DNA from: Rossellomorea aquimaris
GTDB taxonomy: Bacteria > Bacillota > Bacilli > Bacillales > Bacillaceae_B
Length of the DNA: 64,000 nt
Reading direction: 5' to 3'
Assembly (NCBI RefSeq): GCF_020171925.1
Contig: NZ_JAIVAR010000002.1
Location: 701,971 to 765,970, forward strand
Shown: piece by piece, positions 29,679 to 38,723 of the stretch
How the letters are laid out: the number at the start of each line of letters is the position of its first letter
Numbering within the stretch: position 1 is the stretch's first letter
Notes under the pieces: generated by a model
What the model saw: only the letters and a program-made list of their open reading frames with translations
Databases searched by the model: none
Told to the model about the DNA's origin: nothing
Position numbers and translations under genes: made by a program

Positions 29679-30680
29679 ATGTCTCGAGATATACTGACAA
29701 AACATTTTGGGCTGACCCCGGAACGCGCCTATTTCGACGGTGTCATGGACCGGTATATGGCCGGGGGGCTATTATATAGTATTGTGGGCGTTTCGAATGT
29801 GGAACAGGAAACGCTTGTGGAAATCTATAAATTGACAGAACATATGAAGTCACAGGGGGACAGATCGGTTTCCACTTTTGTGCAGACTACGGAAGGCCGT
29901 TTCTTGGTGACGGAAAACAAACAGGATTATGTAGTGGTATGTAATGAAAAGCTTCCTCCCATTGCGGATGATAAGCTGGGGAGGAAGCTGGGCAAATTTC
30001 ATTACAGAGGCAGGCTATTTGAAGAAAAGGTGGAAAAAATCAGCCGGATGGGGCAATGGAAGGGATTATGGGAAAGAAGGCTGTCCCAACTCGAGAAAGC
30101 TTATTTCTCGGTACTTGAAAATCAACCGTCCGATGAATTTGAAAGACGTTTTGCCGAGAGCTATCCATATTATAATGCACTATCCGAGAATGCCATCCAA
30201 TACCTTGTCGATACGGAGCTGGACGAAGATCCCCAAGCTGAAGATGCAGGTACAATCTGCCATGAGCGATTTCAGCACAGGACGTGGGGGACGGAGACGT
30301 GTATCCACTATCCATTTCATTGGGTTTTCGATCATGCTAGCAGGGACTTGGCAGAGTGGGTAAGGGAGCACTATTTCATGAAGAGTCAGACCTTCCATCC
30401 CCAGATGCGCGAATTCCTAAGTGAATACGAATCGGTCGCTCCTTTGTCACCGTTTGGCTGGAGACTGCTGTATTCCAGGATCCTTTTTCCCCTACATTAT
30501 TTCGAATGTATAGAAGAATACTATATTTCTCAAACGGATCAACAAAAGAAAACAGCTGAAGATAAGCTTGAACGATATATAAAGACATCTCACCATTATG
30601 AAGCCTTTTTATCCGATTTTTATCACATGGCCGAGGTTCCGGTGAAGAAATGGGGCATTCCCTTAGTGGGTTGGCTATAA
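29679..30680 (+). CDS. yutH: Spore coat protein YutH
   Basis: YutH (333 residues) belongs to the CotS/YsxE/YutH group of spore coat proteins with a degenerate kinase-like fold. The C-terminal half contains CHERFQHRTWGTETCIHYPFHW-like sequence, HWVFDHASRDLAEWVRE and LSPFGWRLLYSRILFPLHYF, which place it in the family. A catalytic kinase triad is not obvious. GGAGAGGG precedes the ATG. Expression during sporulation is expected from homologs. Confidence 0.88.
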   Translation: MSRDILTKHFGLTPERAYFDGVMDRYMAGGLLYSIVGVSNVEQETLVEIYKLTEHMKSQGDRSVSTFVQTTEGRFLVTENKQDYVVVCNEKLPPIADDKLGRKLGKFHYRGRLFEEKVEKISRMGQWKGLWERRLSQLEKAYFSVLENQPSDEFERRFAESYPYYNALSENAIQYLVDTELDEDPQAEDAGTICHERFQHRTWGTETCIHYPFHWVFDHASRDLAEWVREHYFMKSQTFHPQMREFLSEYESVAPLSPFGWRLLYSRILFPLHYFECIEEYYISQTDQQKKTAEDKLERYIKTSHHYEAFLSDFYHMAEVPVKKWGIPLVGWL

Positions 30681-30748
30681 TCAACGGGGCACCATCGCCT
30701 TACTTATGGTAAGCTAGAAGGAAATGGTAGTGAAGGCAGGGGAATGAA

Positions 30749-31711
30749 ATGAGACCTTATGTTTATATTACTCGTAAATTGCCACTGGAAGTGATTGAGC
30801 CATTGCAGCATGACTTTGAAGTGGAAATGTGGGAAAAGGAGGATGTTCCAGTCCCGCGGGACGTCTTACTTGAGAAAGCATCGAATGCAGAAGCATTGAT
30901 CACCATGCTTTCGGATAAAGTGGATGAGGAGCTCCTCCAACATGCCCCTTCATTAAAGGTAGTAGCGAACCTGGCGGTGGGCCATGATAATATCGATCTT
31001 GAAGCTGCCAGTCGAAAAGGGGTCCTGATCTCTAATACACCGGATGTTCTGACGGATACAACGGCAGATTTAACCTTTGCCCTATTGATGGCGACTGCCC
31101 GCAGGATCGTGGAAGCCGACCGTTATATCAAAAAGGGTCAATGGAAAAGCTGGTCACCACTTCTCTTGGCAGGTACGGATATCCATCATAAGACGATCGG
31201 CATCGTCGGGATGGGGAGCATCGGCGAAGCAGTGGCCAAGAGGGCAAAAGGCTTTGACATGAAGATCGTTTACCATAATCGCTCGAGAAAGCCCCGGGCA
31301 GAGGAAACGCTCGGTGCTGTTTATGCCTCTTTGGAGGAACTCCTGGCACAAGCTGATTATGTGGTCGTTCTCGCTCCCCTTACTAGCGAAACGGAAGGGT
31401 TATTCCAGAGGGAACAATTTCAAGCCATGAAACCATCGGCCATCTTCATCAATGCGGCCCGCGGTCCGATCGTGAATGAGGATGCGTTGATCGAAGCATT
31501 GAAAGAAGGGGAGATAGCAGGGGCAGGATTGGATGTATTCGTGAAAGAGCCGATCGATTCCCATCATCCGCTGCTTGAATTTGAAAATGTCGTGGCATTG
31601 CCGCATATCGCAAGTTCCTCCGTTGAAACACGCACAGCCATGATGAATCTATGCGTTCAGAATGTCCTGGCTGTCCTGAACGGGGACAAGCCCAAGACGC
31701 AAGTAAACTAA
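30749..31711 (+). CDS. D-2-hydroxyacid dehydrogenase (glycerate/glyoxylate type)
   Basis: The 320-residue protein has the Rossmann motif GIVGMGSIGEAVAKRAKGFD, catalytic Arg in FINAARGPIVNE, the Glu in GLDVFVKEP, and the His in VALPHIASSS. This is the full R-E-H triad of the D-isomer-specific 2-hydroxyacid dehydrogenases. The N-terminal VVANLAVGHDNIDLEAA fits the glycerate/glyoxylate/2-ketogluconate reductase branch. The exact substrate cannot be read from sequence. It is followed by a terminator. Confidence 0.88.
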   Translation: MRPYVYITRKLPLEVIEPLQHDFEVEMWEKEDVPVPRDVLLEKASNAEALITMLSDKVDEELLQHAPSLKVVANLAVGHDNIDLEAASRKGVLISNTPDVLTDTTADLTFALLMATARRIVEADRYIKKGQWKSWSPLLLAGTDIHHKTIGIVGMGSIGEAVAKRAKGFDMKIVYHNRSRKPRAEETLGAVYASLEELLAQADYVVVLAPLTSETEGLFQREQFQAMKPSAIFINAARGPIVNEDALIEALKEGEIAGAGLDVFVKEPIDSHHPLLEFENVVALPHIASSSVETRTAMMNLCVQNVLAVLNGDKPKTQVN

Positions 31712-31738
31712 AAAAACACGCGCTATGCGTGTTTTTTT
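31712..31738 (+). terminator. Terminator of the dehydrogenase gene
   Basis: AAAACACGC and GCGTGTTTT pair around GCTAT, with a T run. Confidence 0.9.
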
Positions 31739-31744
31739 ATTGAA

Positions 31745-32200
31745 TCATGCCGGGACTTCTTTGTTTTCTACAGCTTGTTGGTACGGAGCCATTGACGAAC
31801 TTTTTATTTCTTCAAAGAACACTGATGAGACGTCCGTTACAATCCTTCTTGCAATCACCCAGGCGTTATTTTCTATTCTGAGCATCAATTTATTTCTCTG
31901 CGCGTGATCAGCGGCGTCCAATTGATCAGCCAATTCGGAAAGTTCTTCATCGAGGGCATGACCAAGCTCGTGAGCGAACACGACCTTGAAATAATCTTCA
32001 GCCTTATCTTCTCCTGGAAACATACGTAGGCATTGTTCATTAACATCTTCCAAGAACATGGTGATGGAATGATCCTTCATGCTATATTTTCCACCGACCA
32101 ATCGTGTACCTGGAAATGCATCCTCCAAGGTAACATCCAGTCGGCAATCCAAACCTCCCACTACTTCATCAATGATCTGCTTGTATCTCTCTTTAGTCAA
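31745..32200 (-). CDS. Zincin-like putative metalloprotease
   Basis: This 151-residue soluble protein contains HELGH at residues 77-81 (VFAHELGHALDEELSEL), the zincin zinc motif, with an acidic helix after it. There is no signal peptide and no prodomain. It could be an intracellular protease or a minimal metallopeptidase fold. Translation appears to start at TTG 32200. I do not recognise a named family. Confidence 0.7.
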   Translation of the reverse strand: MTKERYKQIIDEVVGGLDCRLDVTLEDAFPGTRLVGGKYSMKDHSITMFLEDVNEQCLRMFPGEDKAEDYFKVVFAHELGHALDEELSELADQLDAADHAQRNKLMLRIENNAWVIARRIVTDVSSVFFEEIKSSSMAPYQQAVENKEVPA

Positions 32201-32358
32201 TTCTCACTTTCTCCCCTTATTGTAGATCTCACGTATTATAAAAAGTATATGGGAAAAAGGAAACCTTAAGACGGGAAAGATTCATGGGTTATTTGGGAGA
32301 TATTACAAAGCGGTTGGATCGGGGACTGCGTGAGGCTCCTTATGTTCCATTGCATTGA

Positions 32359-32392
32359 AAAAAAGGATGACTCAAAGATTGAGTCATCCTCT
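32359..32392 (-). terminator. Terminator of yutI
   Basis: AGGATGACTCAA and TTGAGTCATCCT form a stem; read on the minus strand it is followed by a T run. Confidence 0.88.
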
Positions 32393-32406
32393 ACGTTTCA
32401 ATTAAA

Positions 32407-32646
32407 TTAGAATACTTGTTCTACTTCAACGATTCCTGGTACTTCTTCGACTAATGCGCGCTCGATACCAGCTTTAAGTGTAATTGTTGAACTTGGGCAG
32501 CTTCCGCATGCACCCAACAGACGAAGTTTTACGATACCATCTTCAACGTCCACCAATTCACAGTCCCCGCCATCGCGAAGTAGGAACGGACGTAATTTAT
32601 CTAGTACTTCCTGTACGGAATCAAATTGTGCTTGTTCAGCCATCAT
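32407..32646 (-). CDS. yutI: NifU-like Fe-S carrier YutI
   Basis: This 79-residue protein is a stand-alone NifU C-terminal domain with the cluster motif CGSCPSS in [16 protein letters not shown], and the family sequence [18 protein letters not shown]. It probably carries a bridging 4Fe-4S cluster to client proteins, downstream of SUF. Two adjacent ATGs are possible starts. It is monocistronic. Confidence 0.92.
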   Translation of the reverse strand: MMAEQAQFDSVQEVLDKLRPFLLRDGGDCELVDVEDGIVKLRLLGACGSCPSSTITLKAGIERALVEEVPGIVEVEQVF

Positions 32647-32921
32647 TATCTACTCCTTTCCTTACTCTCTATTATAATGACATATCTGTAAAAAATCTAT
32701 CAACCCGCAAACAATTGGGAATTTCTTTTTTTAGGTTTATGTTTCTTAACCCTAATCCGTGCTTGACTTTGTTTTCTGTGTGAAATGCTGGGCCTCCTCA
32801 TCGTATTCGCTATGTGATTGTAAAGAAACGAACTAAGAAACTACAACATAGCTATTTTTATTCCCACTCCTGCGTTTTTTTTGTAGAATGATGATAAAGG
32901 AGAATAAAGGGGGAGAAGAGG

Positions 32922-33248
32922 ATGGAGCGTAAGTCGGTTGAAATTCATGTTTACGGGGCGGAGGTTCTTTGCCCGAGCTGTGTGAATATGCCATCATCAA
33001 AAGAAACATACGAGTGGATACAAGCAGCGGTAGGACGCAAGTATCCCGAGCAGCCATTCACCATCAGGTACATCGACATTCATAATCCGCCTGAAGATGA
33101 AGCGATCAGAAGTTTCGCCTCAAAAGTGATCGAAGAGGATATGTTCTATCCGGTCGTCCTGTTGGAAGGCACATTAGTCGGTGAAGGAAATCCGAAATTG
33201 AAGACGATTTATTCAGAATTAGAGAAACATGGGTATAAGGCGGTTTGA
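32922..33248 (+). CDS. yuzD: YuzD family thioredoxin-like protein
   Basis: YuzD (108 residues) has a thioredoxin-like beta-alpha layout with CPSC near the N-terminus (AEVLCPSCVNMPSSKET), a potential redox or metal pair. The function is unknown; homologs lie beside yutI and yutJ in B. subtilis, as here. A G-rich ribosome site precedes the ATG, and a terminator follows. Confidence 0.87.
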   Translation: MERKSVEIHVYGAEVLCPSCVNMPSSKETYEWIQAAVGRKYPEQPFTIRYIDIHNPPEDEAIRSFASKVIEEDMFYPVVLLEGTLVGEGNPKLKTIYSELEKHGYKAV

Positions 33249-33259
33249 TCACCCATTTG

Positions 33260-33295
33260 CAAAAGGCTTTTCCTGATGAGAAAAGCCTTTTTTTC
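33260..33295 (+). terminator. Terminator of yuzD
   Basis: AAAAGGCTTTTC and GAAAAGCCTTTT pair around CTGAT, with T residues. Confidence 0.88.
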
Positions 33296-33306
33296 ATAGG
33301 GTTGAA

Positions 33307-33338
33307 CAAAAAAGAACCGCCTTTAACTGGCGGTTCGT
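33307..33338 (-). terminator. Terminator of yutJ
   Basis: GAACCGCC and GGCGGTTC pair around TTTAACT. Read on the minus strand the stem is followed by T residues. Confidence 0.82.
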
Positions 33339-33346
33339 TCGTATAA

Positions 33347-34414
33347 TCATCCATTATGATACTTATACATCCATAAAACACCTGATTTAAGAAGGCGGGC
33401 AACGCGTCCTGTGATGGAACGTTCGTTCACCAATCCGAATCCGTGCTTTTTACCGAGAGAGCCAAGGATGCCCTTCAGCTTGATCTTTGGAAGTTCTTCA
33501 GGAAGAGGCTCGTTATTCCAACGCTTCAACAGGATCTGTACAATCTGTTCAGCCTGTCCTTCTGCCAATTGTGCACTTGGGGCTTGAGGAAGGCTTGCGC
33601 AATCCCCGACGACATAGACATGTTCATTATCCGGAAGGTTATGATATTTAGAGATCACAACACGTCCGCTTGAGTCTTTTTCAACTTCCATTTCACGGAC
33701 CACGCGGGTAGGCTGGATACCGGCTGTCCAAACAATGGCGTCACAGAAAATTTGTTCTTCATGGTTGTGGAGTGTGTTAGGCTCGACCTTGGTGATATTG
33801 GAATTATTGACGATCTCTACATTATTTTCCTCGAACCAGCCGTGGACATAGGAGCTTAAGCGTTCAGGGAATGCATTAAGGATACGGGTTCCACGGTCGA
33901 ACAGCTTGATTTTCAAATCTGAGCGGCTTTCACGAAGCTCACTGGCAAGTTCGATTCCACTGAGTCCTGCCCCGACGATCCCAACGATGGAACCAGCCGG
34001 TAGGTTGTTCAATGTTTGGTAGGTTCTACGGGACTTGTCAATGGTTTGGATACTGTATGTGAATTCTTCGGCACCCGGTACATTATGGTATTTATCCTCG
34101 CATCCGAGACCGATCACAAGATCATCATAAGGTACTGCATCCTGGTCTTTTAAATGGACTAGCTTATTTTCCATATCAACCTTAGAGATCTCTCCGTATA
34201 CATAGGATAAACGATCATGTTCCGGGAATGATACGCGTACATGATTGTCGGAGATCGTTCCAGCTGCCAGAGCATAGTATTCTGTTTTTAAGCTATGATA
34301 TGGATTGCGATCGATTAACGTGATGGACACATCGTCCGGGAGTTGGTTCGGTAATAAGCGAAGTAGGACACGCATATTGCCATATCCCCCGCCAAGCAGC
34401 ACTAATTGTTTCAT
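33347..34414 (-). CDS. yutJ: NADH dehydrogenase-like flavoprotein YutJ
   Basis: YutJ (355 residues) is a type II NADH dehydrogenase-family protein. It has an N-terminal FAD-binding motif (LLGGGYGNMRVL), the central NAD motif VGIVGAGLSGIELASELRE, and YVVGDCASLPQAPSAQ for the flavin. It has no transmembrane helix. The quinone-binding tail is shorter than in Ndh, so its acceptor is uncertain. A 300-base spacer (34415-34718) separates it from yuzB and shows only the yuzB promoter. Confidence 0.88.
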   Translation of the reverse strand: MKQLVLLGGGYGNMRVLLRLLPNQLPDDVSITLIDRNPYHSLKTEYYALAAGTISDNHVRVSFPEHDRLSYVYGEISKVDMENKLVHLKDQDAVPYDDLVIGLGCEDKYHNVPGAEEFTYSIQTIDKSRRTYQTLNNLPAGSIVGIVGAGLSGIELASELRESRSDLKIKLFDRGTRILNAFPERLSSYVHGWFEENNVEIVNNSNITKVEPNTLHNHEEQIFCDAIVWTAGIQPTRVVREMEVEKDSSGRVVISKYHNLPDNEHVYVVGDCASLPQAPSAQLAEGQAEQIVQILLKRWNNEPLPEELPKIKLKGILGSLGKKHGFGLVNERSITGRVARLLKSGVLWMYKYHNG

Positions 34415-34664
34415 GATAATTTCCCCTTTTTGGCTCTCTGCGATTTTGTCGAAAAAAGTGTGACTATAAAAGGTTCTCTACAAGGGTAGAGTCAAAAGGA
34501 CAACTGTCCTGAAAGTAAGCATTTTCAATATGATTCACATTTAGGCCGTTTATGTAATAAATAAACCTATTAACATTAAAAGTATATCGAAATAGATTCG
34601 TTTTCACAACAGAAATAAGGGAAAATGTTCACAATCTGTTATACAGATATATGAAGCGCATGAA

Positions 34665-34693
34665 TTGACGATTTTCTCAAAAAAAGGTAGCAT
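34665..34693 (+). promoter_or_regulatory. Probable yuzB promoter
   Basis: TTGACG and TAGCAT are separated by 17 bases, ending 25 bases before the yuzB start. Confidence 0.5.
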
Positions 34694-34718
34694 TACTAAG
34701 AGTAGTGAGGTGATGGAA

Positions 34719-34955
34719 TTGAAACCTATTATCGAATTTTGTATCAGTAATTTAGCGAGTGGTGCGCAAAAAGCGCTTGAAATATTGGAACGAGATCCAA
34801 ACCTCGATGTTATAGAATACGGCTGTTTGGGCTATTGCGGGAAGTGCGCTTCATCTTTTTACGCATTGGTGAACGGTGAACCAGTAGAAGGGGATACCCC
34901 TGATGAATTGGTGGAGAACATCTATCAGTTCCTGGAAGAAAATCCTATGTTTTAA
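34719..34955 (+). CDS. yuzB: YuzB family protein
   Basis: YuzB (78 residues) contains [21 protein letters not shown], a cluster of three cysteines resembling a ferredoxin-like or thioredoxin-like metal site (DUF1450). The start is TTG 34719, six bases after GTGAGGTG. This gives the same 78-residue length and N-terminus (M.KP.IEFC.SNL) as B. subtilis YuzB; the ATG at 34713 is too close to the ribosome site. Confidence 0.88.
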   Translation: MKPIIEFCISNLASGAQKALEILERDPNLDVIEYGCLGYCGKCASSFYALVNGEPVEGDTPDELVENIYQFLEENPMF

Positions 34956-34957
34956 CG

Positions 34958-34989
34958 ACGAAAGCTGATGTTACATCAGCTTTTTTATT
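34958..34989 (+). terminator. Terminator of yuzB
   Basis: AAAGCTGATG and CATCAGCTTTT pair around TTA, followed by T residues. Confidence 0.85.
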
Positions 34990-35084
34990 TTTGCCTCGGA
35001 TGATGGTGTGCCTTCTAACGGAAAAAGAAGGGGATGGAAAAGTTTTGAAGAAATAGTAAGGGAGCAATAGGAAAGGATGAGGAG

Positions 35085-35456
35085 ATGGGGGCATTCATTG
35101 GTGTGATGCAGACAAATCTAATGGTGAGGGATATTGAAAGGGCAAAGGTGTGGTACCGTGAGATCCTGCAGGCGCATATAGAAGAGGATTATGGAACCAC
35201 AGTCCTGATCTCATTCGGTGGTTCATCTTCGGCGCCGATTTGTTTGATTCAAGATGGAGAAGCGGCAGGGGGGCAACAATCGTCTTATCCGGTCCTTCAG
35301 ATTTCAGAAGAACATAAGGATGCTGTTTATGAGGACTTGCGTATAAAAGGCGTGAAGCTGGAAGGAAATCCAGCCCACAGAAGCCATTTCAAGTTCTATG
35401 ACTGTGATGGAAACAGACTGGAAGCGTACTGTCCCGGGATCTATGAAGAAAGCTAG
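35085..35456 (+). CDS. VOC/glyoxalase superfamily protein
   Basis: The 123-residue protein shows the paired beta-alpha-beta-beta-beta layout of the vicinal-oxygen-chelate fold: TNLMVRDIERAKVWYREIL at the start and FKFYDCDGNRLEAYCPG at the end. The C-terminal glutamate of the usual metal site (LEAYC) is present. The reaction cannot be assigned. A hairpin overlapping the stop (35445-35481) probably terminates it. Confidence 0.78.
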   Translation: MGAFIGVMQTNLMVRDIERAKVWYREILQAHIEEDYGTTVLISFGGSSSAPICLIQDGEAAGGQQSSYPVLQISEEHKDAVYEDLRIKGVKLEGNPAHRSHFKFYDCDGNRLEAYCPGIYEES

Positions 35457-35495
35457 AGTGAATGCTCTGGCTTTCTTTCATTTCAACCGGTGCCT

Positions 35496-36203
35496 TTAGG
35501 CGAGGTGATTCTGCTTTTGGTTCTTGAAACCTTCCCTCATGTCGTGCCATAATTCCTTGGCCATCTCCACGATCTTCGGCTCTCCGGATGTTTGCTGCCT
35601 TTCGATTACTTTAGAAAGGTACTTGACGGCGTCTTCGTATTTATCCTGGCGCCGAAGCAAGTCTGCAATCAAGTATAAAAGCTTGGTTTCAGACATGGCC
35701 GTTCCCCTGAAATCATCATTGAGGTAGGATTCGATATACTCGTGGGTCGCCAAATTGATGAATCTTCTTTCTTGATCTTCCTGCCCCGTTTTCCTGAAAA
35801 GCCAGGCTGTACGTAAATAAAGTCCGGCAATCGTGATTTTCTTTTCTTTTTTAATGAGCGCGCAATAAGCTGCCAGCTTGTACGTTTTGATTGCATCCTC
35901 GACTGAACGGATATGACCATAATCCTGAGGCTGCCAATGCCGGCTTATTTTCTTTTCCAGGTCAGTTTGTAAGACAGGGACGATATACTTGGTGAATTCA
36001 TCGGTAAAGGAGAAGCCGCACTGAGGACAGACGGACACATTGTAGAGTAAAGGATTGAGTTCATCAGAGCCATAAATCGGACAAAAGTCACGATCATGAC
36101 CTTTCACTTTGATGAATCGGGAGCGGATTTTAATAGTGGTATAAGAGTGTTTGCAGGCTAGGCACTGGACTTTCTTATCATAAAAGGGCGAAACCTCAGT
36201 CAT
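35496..36203 (-). CDS. DUF2225 zinc-ribbon/TPR-like protein
   Basis: This 235-residue protein has two CxxC pairs, VQCLACKHSY near residues 14-23 and VSVCPQCGFSFTDEF near residues 55-69, that could bind zinc. A helical TPR-like C-terminal half follows (LLRRQDKYEDAVKYLSKVIE). This is the DUF2225 family, of unknown function. I place the start at ATG 36203, six bases behind GAGGTGA. Confidence 0.85.
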   Translation of the reverse strand: MTEVSPFYDKKVQCLACKHSYTTIKIRSRFIKVKGHDRDFCPIYGSDELNPLLYNVSVCPQCGFSFTDEFTKYIVPVLQTDLEKKISRHWQPQDYGHIRSVEDAIKTYKLAAYCALIKKEKKITIAGLYLRTAWLFRKTGQEDQERRFINLATHEYIESYLNDDFRGTAMSETKLLYLIADLLRRQDKYEDAVKYLSKVIERQQTSGEPKIVEMAKELWHDMREGFKNQKQNHLA

Positions 36204-36353
36204 CGTTCTCACCTCGATTAAGGACTTTTTCCTTATTATACCTTGAAAGGGGAAGATAGGACTAGTGTTTTTTGGTGTTGGTCTGAGTTTTTATAGGTCT
36301 TTTGTCTTTGTTTGGTTAGTGGCGATCAGGTGACATGGGTGTGGGTATCGGTT

Positions 36354-36464
36354 GAGCCAGGCTCAAATGGTGGGAATCGAGCCAGGCTCAAATGGAGTGA
36401 ATTGGGCCTGGCTCAAAACACCCGAATCGAGCCAGGCTCAAATAACCTGAATTGAGCCAGGCTC
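36354..36464 (+). repeat. Five-copy 25-bp array of a palindromic core (GAGCCAGGCTC)
   Basis: The palindromic core GAGCCAGGCTC, usually inside TGAGCCAGGCTCA, begins at 36354, 36379, 36404, 36429 and 36454, exactly every 25 bases; the third copy reads GGGCCTGGCTC. Spacers contain a partly conserved GAAT(C/T). The left flank 36301-36350 has 19 G and 5 C; the right flank is A/C-rich. The array sits in the divergent spacer 36204-36577 between the DUF2225 gene and yutM. Confidence 0.92.
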
Positions 36465-36577
36465 GATTTACACACAACAATAAAATCAGTTCCTGTCACA
36501 TAGTTTGCTTCGGTTGAGTAGTAAAATAGAAAGGAGTATACTATAGAGTAAGATTGGAATAGTTGGGGGTGTAGTAT

Positions 36578-36940
36578 ATGAGTGAAGTTGTCAATTTAAC
36601 AGAAGCTGCTGCCCTTCAGATTAAAGATATGATGAAGGAACATGATGAAACAGATGCGATGCTGCGTGTATCGGTCAAAGGTGGAGGCTGCAGCGGTCTT
36701 TCATATGGGATGGGCTTTGAGCACGAAATCCAGGAAGGCGATGAAGTCCTTGAACAATTTGGACTGAAGCTCGTGGTTTCCAAGGAGGACGCACCCATTC
36801 TGAATGGGACGAACATCGATTATAAGCAGTCCATGATGGGCGGAGGCTTTACGATCGATAATCCGAATGCCATTGCTTCGTGCGGGTGCGGATCATCGTT
36901 CGTGACAGCGACGAATAAAGGGACGCCTGAGAACTGCTAG
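36578..36940 (+). CDS. yutM: A-type Fe-S carrier protein YutM
   Basis: YutM (120 residues) is a HesB/IscA/ErpA-type carrier with the three ligand cysteines in GGGCSGLSY and SCGCGSSF. It should accept clusters from SUF and pass them to clients such as LipA. Genes for Fe-S carriers (yutI, yutM) and the SUF system all lie within 32 kb here. GGGGGTG precedes the ATG. Confidence 0.94.
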   Translation: MSEVVNLTEAAALQIKDMMKEHDETDAMLRVSVKGGGCSGLSYGMGFEHEIQEGDEVLEQFGLKLVVSKEDAPILNGTNIDYKQSMMGGGFTIDNPNAIASCGCGSSFVTATNKGTPENC

Positions 36941-36949
36941 AAGATAAAT

Positions 36950-36994
36950 GAAGAAGGACCAGCCGCACTAGAAAGCGGGCTGGTCCTTCTTTTT
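36950..36994. terminator. Terminator between yutM and a convergent gene
   Basis: GAAGGACCAGCC and GGCTGGTCCTTC pair strongly, with T residues on the plus strand and A residues upstream. Confidence 0.9.
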
Positions 36995-37000
36995 ATTGAA

Positions 37001-37642
37001 TTAGATCCCTTTAAGAGCCTCATCAATCGAATCCTCGCCGCTTAAGATTTCGAATACCTTATGGTTGGTTTCCGTTGTGGTCAGTGATTCCACCAGTACC
37101 TTGGCCACATCTTCGCGAGGGATATCTCCACTTTTGTCCTCAATGGAAGGTTGGGCGATGATCTGCCCTTTCGCATCGTCAAAAGTCAGGGCACCCGGAC
37201 GGACAATCGTATAGTTGAGTCCGCTCTCCTGAAGATGCTTATCGGCTTCATTCTTTGCCTTAAGGTAAACCTCCATTCCTTCAGGGGCGTTTTCCGGCTG
37301 GTCTGCCCCCATGGAGCTGAGCATGATGAAGCGTTCGATGCCCTTCTCCTTTGCATAATCAACGGCCTTCTTTGCGCCTTCTTGATCGATTGCGATCGTT
37401 TTATCCTCTCCTGTTTTACTTCCGCTTCCCGCTGCAAATATGACAGCATTGACATTTTCAAGCGCATAGGAGAAATCCTGTTCAAGATCCGCAACGACCG
37501 GCCTTGCGCCGAGTTCTTCCATGTCCTTCGTTTGTTCCGATTTGCGGATCATCGCCTTGGCGAAGTGCTGACTGCTGTTTTTCAATTCTTTTAAGACTAG
37601 TCGTCCTGTATGTCCGTTTGCTCCGATAACAAGTACATTCAT
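37001..37642 (-). CDS. NAD(P)-binding SDR-like protein (YhfK-like)
   Basis: The 213-residue atypical short-chain dehydrogenase-like protein begins MNVLVIGANGHTGRLVLKEL, the glycine-rich NAD(P) motif, and contains VIFAAGSGSKTGEDKT and YTIVRPGALTFD. It lacks a classical YxxxK, so it may be a redox sensor or isomerase-like member of the NmrA/BVR-B group. The closest named B. subtilis protein I can recall is YhfK. It shares a terminator with yutM. Confidence 0.8.
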   Translation of the reverse strand: MNVLVIGANGHTGRLVLKELKNSSQHFAKAMIRKSEQTKDMEELGARPVVADLEQDFSYALENVNAVIFAAGSGSKTGEDKTIAIDQEGAKKAVDYAKEKGIERFIMLSSMGADQPENAPEGMEVYLKAKNEADKHLQESGLNYTIVRPGALTFDDAKGQIIAQPSIEDKSGDIPREDVAKVLVESLTTTETNHKVFEILSGEDSIDEALKGI

Positions 37643-37792
37643 CGTTCATTCATCATCCTTTAACAGATTTTTTGTCTATAGTATTGGTCTACCCATTCTT
37701 CTTTAAAATAAACAAATCACGATCCGTTGCCTGGATGATTATGTGTAAAAGTGAAGGTTGTTTCGAGGGTATGTCCTTGTCATTAAGAACGG

Positions 37793-38005
37793 CTAAAGCA
37801 TCTCCTTAGTGGTATTCTTTCGATGATTTGAGTCGATGACCAGTTCTCCGACACCCATTGCCAGTAAGCCATTCAGAAAACCGAAAAAGGAATAAAGTAG
37901 TTCATTCCCGGTAGAGCCGAGTGTCATGATGAATGTAATGATGCTGAAGGCAACAGCAATTAATCCAGTGATGTAGAGTGTACGACCGATCAGCATGTTA
38001 CTCAC
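37793..38005 (-). CDS. Small membrane protein
   Basis: This 70-residue protein has two predicted helices (about residues 8-28 and 36-55) and a charged tail. Its ATG overlaps the end of the upstream PaiB-like gene by 8 bases, indicating translational coupling. I do not recognise a family. The spacer 37643-37792 separates it from the next gene's start. Confidence 0.65.
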   Translation of the reverse strand: MSNMLIGRTLYITGLIAVAFSIITFIMTLGSTGNELLYSFFGFLNGLLAMGVGELVIDSNHRKNTTKEML

Positions 38006-38627
38006 TTCCTTCTGTTCTTTTTATGATGTTTTCTTTCATCATGGACGCAATACTGAGGCTGTTCTCATCCTGAGATTTTTCAAGCTGTTCAATGACCCTT
38101 GATTGTCTCTCGATCGAATGATTCTGACTCAGCTTCGCCTTCGCTTCAATCGATGTGATGGTGATTTCAAACGGGACAATCCCTTTTTGAAGACCTGAGC
38201 GGATTCGATCACTGACCTTATCTAACGAATAAGGGCTATCAGGTTTTTCGTATTTCTTCACTAGGGAAGAAAGAACATCGGTTATGTCCGCATCATCCGT
38301 TAGTGGCATGATCTTTCCATACACGTGCACAGAGACATAGTTCCAGGTAGGGACCGTTTGATCCGATTCGTACCAGCTGGGGGAAATATACGCATGCGCT
38401 CCCCCGAATACGACCAGGATTTCCTGATCGAAGGCCTCGTGCCATTGAGGATTCGCTTTTGCAAAATGACCCCTTAAGGATGTACGATCCACGCTCAACT
38501 CAAGGGGAAGATGCGTTGCCCAGGGCCTTCCGTCCAGTTGTGAGATGAGTGTTGCAAAACTGTTTTCTTCTATTATCTTAAAGATGGTTTCTCTGTCGGT
38601 TAAAGTGAACTCTTTCGGTATATACAT
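37998..38627 (-). CDS. PaiB-like FMN-binding protein
   Basis: The 209-residue protein begins MYIPKEFTLTD and contains ATHLPLEL, GHFAKANPQW and YVSVHVYGKI, the blocks of the PaiB / FMN-binding split-barrel family. PaiB was named as a negative regulator of sporulation and protease genes in B. subtilis, but flavin binding is the better-supported property. I use the ATG at 38627, six bases from GGAGG; an adjacent ATG at 38630 is possible. Confidence 0.85.
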   Translation of the reverse strand: MYIPKEFTLTDRETIFKIIEENSFATLISQLDGRPWATHLPLELSVDRTSLRGHFAKANPQWHEAFDQEILVVFGGAHAYISPSWYESDQTVPTWNYVSVHVYGKIMPLTDDADITDVLSSLVKKYEKPDSPYSLDKVSDRIRSGLQKGIVPFEITITSIEAKAKLSQNHSIERQSRVIEQLEKSQDENSLSIASMMKENIIKRTEGSE

Positions 38628-38682
38628 CATGATCCTCCAGTCTGTCGGCCAGGATTTGGGAATGGAATGCGTCTTTAACTTC

Positions 38683-38721
38683 AAAAAAAGAGATTCAGGA
38701 AACCCGCCTGAATCTCTTTGA
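38683..38721. terminator. Terminator of yumC
   Basis: AAAGAGATTCAGG and CCTGAATCTCTTT pair around AAACCCG. The T run lies on the minus strand, ending yumC. Confidence 0.9.
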
Positions 38722-38723
38722 AT

